A DNA stretch of 12,965 nucleotides from an uncultured Flavobacteriales bacterium (GTDB lineage: Bacteria; Bacteroidota; Bacteroidia; Flavobacteriales; BACL11): the NCBI GenBank assembly GCA_950069165.1, contig CATMIT010000040.1:1-12965 (forward strand). The letters run 5' to 3'. A program made the translations under genes and the position numbers. Shown piece after piece: positions 7,269-12,965 of this stretch (position 1 is its first letter; each line of letters opens with the position of its first letter). Under the pieces are notes generated by a model, which had not been told where the DNA came from, did no database searches, and was given only the letters and a program-made list of their open reading frames with translations.

Positions 7269-8618
7269 TTATGATAATTCTTTTATTACATCATTAATGT
7301 TCAAATTTCTTTGCTCACCACTTTCCATATTTTTTACCGATAATATTCCAGATTCCATTTCATCTTCCCCCACCATAATTACAAACTGCACGCCTTTATT
7401 ATTAGCATAAGTCATTTGCTTTTTCATTTTAGCAGCCTTTGGATACAATTCTGAACTGATTCCATTTGCTCTTAACTCTTTTAATAAAGGCAAGCAATAA
7501 GCGGCCTCTTTATTGCCAAAATTTGCAAACATTACTTTGGTGCTTACATCTATGTTTTCGGGGAATAAACCAAGTTCTTCCATTACCAAATAAATCCTGT
7601 CAATACCAAAGGAAATTCCAACTCCTGAAACATCATCCAAACCAAAATTACCGGTCAAATCATCATATCTTCCGCCTCCACCTATTGAGCCAATGCTAAC
7701 GTCTTTTGCTTTTACTTCCAAGATGCAACCTGTGTAGTAATTCAGCCCTCTGGCTAGCGTAATATCAAATATTAAATTAGCGGATTGTAAACCTAAATCC
7801 GAAACTGAATTGATTACAAATTGTAATTCTTCCAATCCTCTTTTACCTATTTCTGATTGCTCTAAAAGAGCAGATAAATCCGAAACATTTGTAGTATTTA
7901 AGAAAGTAACTAAAATAGAAAGAGCCTCTTTTTTCACTCCTTTACTTTCCATTGCCTCTTTTACCTTTTCAATGCCAATTTTATCTAGTTTATCTAAGAT
8001 AATCACAATCTGTTCAAATAAATCAGTTGCTCCCATAAGCTCTACCATCCCACTAAGCACCTTACGATTATTGATATAAATATTCACATTTGGGATATTT
8101 AACATTGTAAATACATCATCATACAATTGCACTAACTCTACTTCACAAAGTAAAGAATCTGTGCCAATTACATCAGCATCACATTGGTAAAATTCACGAT
8201 ACCTTCCTTTTTGAGGCCTATCGGCACGCCATACATTTTGCATTTGATAACGCTTAAAAGGAAAGGTAATTTCATTTCTATTCTGCACTACAAAACGAGC
8301 AAAAGGAACGGTTAAATCATAACGTAATGCCTTTTCTGAAATTGATTTTGTTAATGATTTTGAAGTTATATTCTCATCCAAATTAGCTTTGGATAAATAA
8401 TCTCCTGAATTCAACACCTTAAAAATCAAACGATCCCCTTCATCACCATATTTACCCGTTAGGGTCTCAATATTCTCCATTGCTGGCGTTTGAATTGGTG
8501 CATAACCATAGCGTTCGAAAGCTGATTTCACAGTTTCAAAAATGTAATTTCTTCTGAACATAACTTCAGATGTGAAATCACGCATTCCTTTTGGTATGTT
8601 TGGTTTTGTAGTACTCAT
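7269..8618 (-). CDS. hisS: Histidyl-tRNA synthetase
   Basis: This 449-residue class II aminoacyl-tRNA synthetase charges tRNA-His with histidine in the cytoplasm. It begins 'MSTTKPNIPKGMRDF', the conserved N-terminus. Class II motif 2 is 'FKRYQMQNVWRADRPQKGRYREF' (121-143, written here only to mark its extent). The histidine-binding block is 'LARGLNYYTGCILEV' (288-302), followed by 'GGGGRYDDL' (313-321) and motif 3 'SGVGISFGIDRI' (331-342). The HGTP anticodon-binding domain fills about 360-449. The frame stays open upstream to 8882, but that extra 88-residue reading is unlike the family and runs over the divergent lipoprotein gene, so 8618 is the start. It is the first gene of a two-gene unit with hutH. 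Confidence 0.97.
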   Translation of the reverse strand: MSTTKPNIPKGMRDFTSEVMFRRNYIFETVKSAFERYGYAPIQTPAMENIETLTGKYGDEGDRLIFKVLNSGDYLSKANLDENITSKSLTKSISEKALRYDLTVPFARFVVQNRNEITFPFKRYQMQNVWRADRPQKGRYREFYQCDADVIGTDSLLCEVELVQLYDDVFTMLNIPNVNIYINNRKVLSGMVELMGATDLFEQIVIILDKLDKIGIEKVKEAMESKGVKKEALSILVTFLNTTNVSDLSALLEQSEIGKRGLEELQFVINSVSDLGLQSANLIFDITLARGLNYYTGCILEVKAKDVSIGSIGGGGRYDDLTGNFGLDDVSGVGISFGIDRIYLVMEELGLFPENIDVSTKVMFANFGNKEAAYCLPLLKELRANGISSELYPKAAKMKKQMTYANNKGVQFVIMVGEDEMESGILSVKNMESGEQRNLNINDVIKELS

Positions 8619-8627
8619 AATTGTTTG

Positions 8628-8635
8628 CAAATATC
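8628..8635 (-). promoter_or_regulatory. Possible -7 box of hisS
   Basis: On the minus strand this reads GATATTTG, one mismatch from TAnnTTTG, ending 9 nt before the hisS ATG at 8618. I see no clear -33 box. It is weak support for a short leader and for the start at 8618. Confidence 0.3.
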
Positions 8636-8660
8636 GTAAAATATAATAGATAAATTTCAC

Positions 8661-8668
8661 TAGATTTG
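8661..8668 (+). promoter_or_regulatory. -7 box of the DUF4440 lipoprotein gene
   Basis: TAGATTTG is a full match to TAnnTTTG and ends 11 nt before the ATG at 8680. The only nearby TTTG (8624-8627) is 33 nt upstream, too far for a standard -33 box, so only half the promoter is supported. It shares the 61-bp divergent region with hisS. Confidence 0.4.
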
Positions 8669-8679
8669 GTCCGAAAATT

Positions 8680-9159
8680 ATGAAACAACTATTTACCTTA
8701 TTCCTTCTTATATTGTTGTCTTGCAATATGAATAATAACAATACTATTAATACCCTAAAACAGGATCCTAACGAGATTGATGCTATAAAAAAGATGTTAG
8801 CCTCCCAACAAGAATGTTGGAATAATGGAGATATTGATGGATTTATGCTAGGGTATTGGAATTCTGAAAAATTAATTTTCACATCACTAAATCATAAACC
8901 AGCATTTGGTTGGGAAAATACTTTAAAAAGATATAAAAACAGTTATCCAACAAAATCTAGTATGGGAGAACTTAGATTTGAGATTTTAGATTTGAAACTT
9001 ATTTCAAAGACTACTGCAACTCTTAAAGGAAAATGGGAACTTATTAGAGAAAAGGACCACCCTAACGGACTGTTTTGGTTAGATATTGGAAAATTTGATA
9101 AAAATTGGCTAATTACAAAAGATTCTACAATATCATTTGAGATTAATATTCCTTTTTAG
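8680..9159 (+). CDS. DUF4440 (SnoaL/NTF2-like) lipoprotein
   Basis: This is a 159-residue small lipoprotein. A hydrophobic signal ends in the lipobox 'LLSC', with the lipidated Cys at residue 15, followed by an Asn-rich linker (NMNNNN). From about residue 33 the protein matches the DUF4440 / NTF2-like fold: helix 'IKKMLASQQECWNNGDIDGFMLGYW', then 'FGWENTLKRYKNSYP' and three or four beta strands ('LRFEILDLKLIS', 'TATLKGKWELI', 'NGLFWLDIGKFDKNWLI'). The 'CWNNGDIDGFMLGYW' motif is very typical of Bacteroidota members. NTF2-like folds bind small ligands, but the specific role is unknown. It is followed 3 bases later by the prenyltransferase gene, so the two are probably co-transcribed. Confidence 0.8.
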   Translation: MKQLFTLFLLILLSCNMNNNNTINTLKQDPNEIDAIKKMLASQQECWNNGDIDGFMLGYWNSEKLIFTSLNHKPAFGWENTLKRYKNSYPTKSSMGELRFEILDLKLISKTTATLKGKWELIREKDHPNGLFWLDIGKFDKNWLITKDSTISFEINIPF

Positions 9160-9162
9160 TTT

Positions 9163-10011
9163 ATGAGAAAATATCTCTCATTAATAAAATTTAGCCATAC
9201 AATATTTGCAATGCCCTTTGCATTAATTGGTTTTTTCTTAGCAACAAAATCTTACGAATTTGAATGGATTACCATTATTTATGTGGTGCTTTGCATGGTT
9301 TTTGCACGCTCGGCAGCAATGGCTTTTAACCGTTTTATTGACAGAGATATTGATTCGACTAACCCAAGAACTGCTGCAATAAGAGAAATTCCAAATGGAA
9401 GTATTAAAGCAAACTCAGCTTTGCTTTTTGTCATCATCATCTCTTTACTATTTATAGCAACCACATACTTTATCAATTCACTTTGTTTTGCATTATCACC
9501 AATTGCACTCATTACAATATTAGGGTATAGTTACACCAAACGATTCACTGCACTTTGTCATTTAGTCTTAGGATTAGGGCTTTCCCTTGCTCCTATTGGG
9601 GCTTACTTGGCAGTTAGTGGTGAGTTTAATATCATCCCTCTCCTATTTTCAGCAGCCGTGCTTTTTTGGGTAAGTGGTTTTGATATTATTTATTCCTTGC
9701 AAGATGAGGAGTTTGATAAAGCCCAAGAACTCCATTCTATCCCTGTATTCATAGGGAAAAGGAATGCTTTAACACTTTCTACCCTTTTACATTTTTTAAC
9801 TTTTTCAGCACTGAGTATTGCAGGATCATTGGGTGAGTTTGGATTATACTATTGGATTGGTTTTTGGATTTTCTCAGCCCTACTTGTTTACCAACACACA
9901 TTAGTTAAACACAATGATTTAAGCAAAGTGAACTTAGCATTTTTCACCACAAATGGCATTGCATCCATCATTTTTGGAACATTTGTTATTGCTGATATTT
10001 TGCTAAAATAA
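9163..10011 (+). CDS. mqnP: UbiA-family prenyltransferase, MqnP-like
   Basis: This 282-residue polytopic inner-membrane enzyme has roughly eight or nine hydrophobic segments. UbiA-family enzymes transfer a polyprenyl chain to an aromatic ring, using two Mg-binding Asp-rich motifs, both intact here: 'NRFIDRDID' (residues 56-64) and 'DIIYSLQDEEFD' (174-185). The N-terminus 'YLSLIKFSHTIFAMPFALIG' and the block 'RSAAMAFNRFIDRDID...NPRTAAIREIPNG' point to the 4-hydroxybenzoate-like/MqnP subgroup (TIGR01475-type), which acts in quinone synthesis. In bacteria without ubiquinone this subgroup is assigned to the futalosine route to menaquinone. The alternatives are a classical UbiA or another lipid-quinone prenyltransferase; the symbol is my best fit, not proven. 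It follows the lipoprotein gene by 3 bases, and no terminator is evident after it. Confidence 0.8.
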   Translation: MRKYLSLIKFSHTIFAMPFALIGFFLATKSYEFEWITIIYVVLCMVFARSAAMAFNRFIDRDIDSTNPRTAAIREIPNGSIKANSALLFVIIISLLFIATTYFINSLCFALSPIALITILGYSYTKRFTALCHLVLGLGLSLAPIGAYLAVSGEFNIIPLLFSAAVLFWVSGFDIIYSLQDEEFDKAQELHSIPVFIGKRNALTLSTLLHFLTFSALSIAGSLGEFGLYYWIGFWIFSALLVYQHTLVKHNDLSKVNLAFFTTNGIASIIFGTFVIADILLK

Positions 10012-10051
10012 GACTTATAAATTAAGTAATTACCCCCTATTAAATTTTCTA

Positions 10052-10078
10052 ATAGTACTTTGCTTTGCATAGTACTAT
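10052..10078. promoter_or_regulatory. 27-bp palindrome, probable PadR operator
   Basis: ATAGTACT (10052-10059) and AGTACTAT (10071-10078) are perfect 8-bp inverted arms. Between them TGC (10061-10063) and GCA (10067-10069) also pair around a TTT centre (10064-10066). The only mismatches outside the centre are T/T at 10060/10070. The dyad covers the -33 box of padR, as expected for an operator bound by a dimeric winged-helix repressor. Autoregulation by PadR is inferred from family behaviour. Confidence 0.65.
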
Positions 10079-10095
10079 ATTTTTATATATGTTTG
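10064..10095 (+). promoter_or_regulatory. padR promoter (-33 TTTG, -7 TATGTTTG)
   Basis: TTTG at 10064-10067 and TATGTTTG at 10088-10095 match the Bacteroidota -33 and -7 consensus sequences with a 20-bp spacer, making this the best promoter in the window. The -7 box ends 4 nt before the padR ATG, so transcription should start at about the start codon. The -33 box sits in the centre of the palindrome at 10052-10078. Confidence 0.7.
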
Positions 10096-10099
10096 CAGC

Positions 10100-10429
10100 A
10101 TGAAAATTGAGAATACACAATCACAAATGCGAAAAGGGATTTTGGAATACTGCATCCTTTCCATATTAAAAAATGGTGAGGCCTACCCTTCTGATATTAT
10201 CGAAAAGCTAAAAATAGCAAAAATGATAGTGGTAGAAGGAACGCTATATCCCCTACTTACTCGCTTAAAAAATGCTGAATTATTACAATACCGCTGGGAA
10301 GAGTCTATTGCAGGACCACCCAGAAAATATTATTCTTTAACCGATAAAGGAATTGCATTTTTAATAGAATTAGATAGCACTTGGAAAGATTTAGCAAAAG
10401 CAGTACGATTAACAACTAAAACAAAATAA
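10100..10429 (+). CDS. PadR family transcriptional regulator
   Basis: This 109-residue winged-helix DNA-binding protein is of the short PadR type (PadR-s2-like). The first helix, 'QMRKGILEYCILSILKNGEAYPSDIIEKL' (about residues 9-37, given to mark its extent), leads into the recognition helix and wing, 'VVEGTLYPLLTRLKNAELL' and 'GPPRKYYSLTDKG', all hallmark PadR sequences. PadR proteins are dimeric repressors, commonly of an adjacent membrane or efflux gene. The ATG at 10100 gives the 'MKIENTQ' N-terminus usual in Bacteroidota members; an internal Met10 is less likely. The stop is one base before the PspC-domain gene, a typical padR/PspC pair. A palindrome over its own promoter suggests autorepression. 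Ligand or signal is unknown. Confidence 0.93.
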   Translation: MKIENTQSQMRKGILEYCILSILKNGEAYPSDIIEKLKIAKMIVVEGTLYPLLTRLKNAELLQYRWEESIAGPPRKYYSLTDKGIAFLIELDSTWKDLAKAVRLTTKTK

Positions 10430-10430
10430 G

Positions 10431-11987
10431 ATGAATAAGACAGTTAACATTAACCTAGCAGGAATTGTATTTCATATTGATGAGGATGCTTTCGAAATAT
10501 TGAACAATTACCTAAATACACTTAAAAATCATTTTAAAAATGAAGAAGGTGGAGATGAAATATTGAAAGATATTGAAGGAAGAATAGCTGAGCTTTTTAC
10601 TGAACGAATGATAAAAAAAGAAGCGATTTCACTTACTGATATAAATGAAATAACTTCAATAATGGGTGACCCTAGCCAATATGATGATGAAATTGATGTG
10701 GAGAGTTCTCAAGAAAGACAGTTTAAAGATGAAGACTTAAACAAAGGAAAAAGAAGAAAAGTTTTCAGAGATGAAGAGGAGAGAATGATTGGTGGAGTTT
10801 GTAGTGGAATGGCTAATTATTTTGATATAAATATATTTTGGTTTAGAATTATATTTATATGTCTATTATTTGCAATTGGACCTGGAGCACCTATAATATA
10901 TATAATTCTTTGGATTGCAATACCTTCTGCCAAAACCACTGCCGAAAAATTAGAGATGAAAGGAGAAAAAGTAAACATCAATAATATTGAAAAAAACATT
11001 AAAAATGAATTGAATATTATAGAAGGTAAAATAAGAGATTTTGACAAGAAGTTCACTAAAGAAATATTTGGAGCAAATAGTTTTTTCAGAAAAATAGTTG
11101 ATTTCTTTATCCGTGTAATTAAAGGAGTATTTAAATTTGTAGGAAGTTGCTTTGGAATTTTTTCGATTGCATTAGGCGGATTTCTTCTTTTAATTATTTT
11201 CGCTCTTTTATTTTCTAGAGAAGCAGTTTTATTCCAAAACGATTTATTATTTGCGTATGTATTAAATGATTCTATCTTTAGCGACACATTAGCAACATGG
11301 CTCTTTCTCTTTATTGGTATACCAATTGTTGCAGTTATTCTGTTTGGATTAAGATTAGTTAATAACACCAGAATACATATGAATTACAAAATAGGAATAT
11401 TTGTTTTATGGCTAATTTCTTTATTTTTTCTTGGTAGTTCAGTAAAAGATATTTCAAAAGAATTTCAAGAAGAAGCAAAAAACACAATTATTGAAAATAT
11501 AATCACAGAAAGTGATACTCTTTATTTAAGTATGAATGATGTTGATAGAGTGTTCGATAATGTATTTGACGCAAAAGGATTTAAAGTCACTCCATTTGAA
11601 GATAACTTAATCGGTATTGGAATGCAGTTAGATGTTGTAAAAAGTAAAAATGATAATTTTAATTTAATTAAAGAAGCTACTGCAAGGGGTAAAAATAAGC
11701 ATCTTGCAAAAGAAATGACAGAAGGAATTGGTTTTGAATTTACACTAGAAGATGATAATCTAATTTTTGATGACTTTTTCACCATCTCTACGCAAAAATG
11801 GCGCATGCAAGAATTAGATTTAACTTTAGAATTACCTGTAGGTATGGTTGTTTTCTTAGACCATAGTTTAGAGGACTTAGTTTACGACATTAAAAATGTT
11901 CACAATATGTGGGATTATGATATGCTTGGCCACTATTGGAAAATGGAAAAAGAAGGACTTACTTGTATTAGTTGTGAACTAGAATAA
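10431..11987 (+). CDS. PspC domain-containing membrane protein
   Basis: This 518-residue protein has an N-terminal soluble region (1-90) with 'VFHIDEDAFEILNNYL' and 'DIEGRIAELF...SLTDINEITSIMGDP', a block typical of the Bacteroidota versions. The PspC domain follows at about 108-168: 'FRDEEERMIGGVCSGMANYFDI' and a hydrophobic pair of segments ending 'IILWIAIPSA'. A Lys/Glu-rich linker (170-215) precedes further transmembrane spans at about 238-262, 287-309 and 320-337. The last 180 residues are soluble and unassigned. PspC in proteobacteria is an inner-membrane stress sensor of the phage-shock system; here the role is presumably membrane-stress response under PadR control, by inference. It starts one base after padR and is followed 12 bases later by the M1 peptidase gene. 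Confidence 0.9.
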   Translation: MNKTVNINLAGIVFHIDEDAFEILNNYLNTLKNHFKNEEGGDEILKDIEGRIAELFTERMIKKEAISLTDINEITSIMGDPSQYDDEIDVESSQERQFKDEDLNKGKRRKVFRDEEERMIGGVCSGMANYFDINIFWFRIIFICLLFAIGPGAPIIYIILWIAIPSAKTTAEKLEMKGEKVNINNIEKNIKNELNIIEGKIRDFDKKFTKEIFGANSFFRKIVDFFIRVIKGVFKFVGSCFGIFSIALGGFLLLIIFALLFSREAVLFQNDLLFAYVLNDSIFSDTLATWLFLFIGIPIVAVILFGLRLVNNTRIHMNYKIGIFVLWLISLFFLGSSVKDISKEFQEEAKNTIIENIITESDTLYLSMNDVDRVFDNVFDAKGFKVTPFEDNLIGIGMQLDVVKSKNDNFNLIKEATARGKNKHLAKEMTEGIGFEFTLEDDNLIFDDFFTISTQKWRMQELDLTLELPVGMVVFLDHSLEDLVYDIKNVHNMWDYDMLGHYWKMEKEGLTCISCELE

Positions 11988-11999
11988 TATATTTAAAAA

Positions 12000-12965
12000 A
12001 TGAAAAAAGTAACACTAGGAATACTAACACTTTTATGTCTCAACTTATCAGCACAAGATTATTTTCAGCAAGAAGTTAATTATACTATTGATGTTGAATT
12101 AAATGATGAAAATCATACTTTAAACGGTATGGAATATATTGATTACACCAATAATTCACCAAATGATTTAGGGTTCATATGGTTCCACCTATGGCCTAAT
12201 GCTTATAAAGACAATTCTACTGCCTTATGCAAACAAAAGGTTGAGAATGGCAGTACTTCATTATATTATGCATCAGAGAATGAAAGAGGTTATATAGACG
12301 GACTAAACTTTAAAGTAGATGGTAAAATTGTAAGATGGGATTATGATCCTGAACATATTGATATATGTAAATTAATCTTAAATAAACCTATACGAGCTGG
12401 TGAATCTATACGAATTTCAACACCCTTTTTTGTTAAAATACCTGATGCAAAATTTTCTCGATTAGGACATGTAAAACAGTCCTATATGATTACGCAATGG
12501 TATCCTAAGCCTGCAGTTTATGATAAAGATGGATGGCACCCAATGCCCTATTTAGACCAAGGTGAGTTTTATTCTGAATTTGGTAGTTTTGATGTCAGTA
12601 TTACTTTACCATCTAATTATACGGTGGGTGCTACAGGTGATTTGCAAAATAAAGGAGAGATAAAAAGATTAAATCAGTTAGCTAAAGTAACTGATACAAT
12701 AACAAAATTCAGTGATGATTTGAGTTTTCCGCTTTCTGATTTAACTACTAAGACCCTGCGATATACACAAAATAATATTCATGATTTTGGATGGTTTGCC
12801 GACAAACGATTTCATGTTTTAAAAGGTGAAGTTGAAGTTCCACATACTAAAGAAAAAGTTACCCTTTGGACAATGTTCACTAACAATGAAGCTGACCTTT
12901 GGAAAAATTCCATTGAATACATGCATGATGCAGTCTACTATTATTCACTTTGGAATGGAGATTAC
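12000..12965 (+). CDS. M1 family metallopeptidase, N-terminal part (partial)
   Basis: The frame is open from the ATG at 12000 to the window edge (322 codons, no stop). Residues 1-18 (MKKVTLGILTLLCLNLSA) form a signal peptide, with cleavage probably before QDYF. The following sequence is the beta-rich N-terminal domain of M1 (gluzincin) aminopeptidases: 'YTIDVELNDENHTLNGMEYIDYTNNS' (extent only), 'FIWFHLWPNAYKDNSTA', then 'QWYPKPAVYDKDGWHPMPYLDQGEFYSEFGSFDVSITLP', a block strongly characteristic of Bacteroidota M1 proteins. The zinc-binding HExxH and GxMEN motifs would lie beyond the window, so catalytic integrity cannot be judged. It likely trims peptides from N-termini in the periplasm or outside the cell. 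Spacing of 12 bases to the PspC-domain gene with no terminator suggests one transcript. Confidence 0.88.
   Translation, partial: MKKVTLGILTLLCLNLSAQDYFQQEVNYTIDVELNDENHTLNGMEYIDYTNNSPNDLGFIWFHLWPNAYKDNSTALCKQKVENGSTSLYYASENERGYIDGLNFKVDGKIVRWDYDPEHIDICKLILNKPIRAGESIRISTPFFVKIPDAKFSRLGHVKQSYMITQWYPKPAVYDKDGWHPMPYLDQGEFYSEFGSFDVSITLPSNYTVGATGDLQNKGEIKRLNQLAKVTDTITKFSDDLSFPLSDLTTKTLRYTQNNIHDFGWFADKRFHVLKGEVEVPHTKEKVTLWTMFTNNEADLWKNSIEYMHDAVYYYSLWNGDY

Noticed and set aside
7198..8079. Plus-strand frames opposite hutH and hisS (7198-7410, 7466-7699, 7810-8079).
   Set aside because: They lie fully within or across strongly supported minus-strand genes and show no family resemblance or start signals.
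8619..8882. An N-terminal extension of hisS to 8882 on the minus strand.
   Set aside because: It overlaps the divergent lipoprotein gene, which has a convincing signal peptide and domain, and the conserved HisRS N-terminus begins at 8618.
10012..10099. A small RNA or riboswitch in the padR upstream region.
   Set aside because: Only 88 bp are available, and the palindrome lies upstream of the predicted transcription start, so it fits a DNA operator better than an RNA structure.
10817..11368. A 183-codon antisense frame within the PspC-domain gene.
   Set aside because: Its translation is Ile/Asn/Lys-rich without domain features and is the mirror of a well-supported coding frame in AT-rich DNA.
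1..12965. Defence system, biosynthetic cluster, prophage, IS element, CRISPR array or tRNA gene.
   Set aside because: On reading all frames and the short intergenic gaps I saw no transposase, integrase, nuclease or spacer-repeat pattern, and no cloverleaf. Every gap between genes is under 150 bp and is accounted for above.

Overview
The window is AT-rich, densely packed bacterial chromosome, almost certainly from a member of the Bacteroidota and most likely a flavobacterial-type organism. The evidence is the acidic C-terminal tail on ribosomal protein S16 in front of rimM, the weak or absent Shine-Dalgarno sequences, TAnnTTTG-type -7 promoter boxes, secretion signals ending in 'FGQ' or 'SAQ', and the PadR / PspC-domain gene pair typical of that phylum. 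I assign no genus. No mobile element, CRISPR array, tRNA, rRNA or prophage gene is visible.

Layout. Positions 1-700 (+) hold the 3' end of rpsP and then rimM, a ribosome-assembly pair. A saccharopine dehydrogenase-family gene (692-2026, -) converges on rimM and is divergent from pckA (2166-3776, +), the ATP-dependent PEP carboxykinase. pckA ends in a clear intrinsic terminator. Immediately behind the T-tract lies a TAnnTTTG box for rsmE (3840-4532, +), which is followed co-directionally by a small exported protein gene split by a frameshift (4537-5119) and a secreted DUF4159 protein (5122-5769). Converging from the right on the minus strand is a hisS-hutH pair with no bases between them (8618 down to 5766). 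From a short divergent region a plus-strand run begins: a DUF4440-type lipoprotein (8680-9159) and a UbiA/MqnP-like prenyltransferase (9163-10011). The last unit is padR - PspC-domain membrane protein - M1-family metallopeptidase (10100 to the window end, the last gene being cut off).

How the genes work together. Most are housekeeping: ribosome maturation (rpsP, rimM, rsmE), amino-acid metabolism (saccharopine dehydrogenase, hutH), gluconeogenesis (pckA), tRNA charging (hisS) and probably quinone synthesis (UbiA-like). The padR/PspC pair looks like a self-regulated envelope-stress or membrane-homeostasis module, and its promoter carries a striking 27-bp palindrome over the -33 box.

I found no convincing new multi-gene system. 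The items most worth a second look are regulatory or small in scale: the padR palindrome, -7 boxes sitting 4 nt from the start codons of padR and rsmE (predicting leaderless transcripts), the pckA terminator abutting the rsmE promoter, and the frameshifted, internally repeated exported protein between rsmE and the DUF4159 gene.
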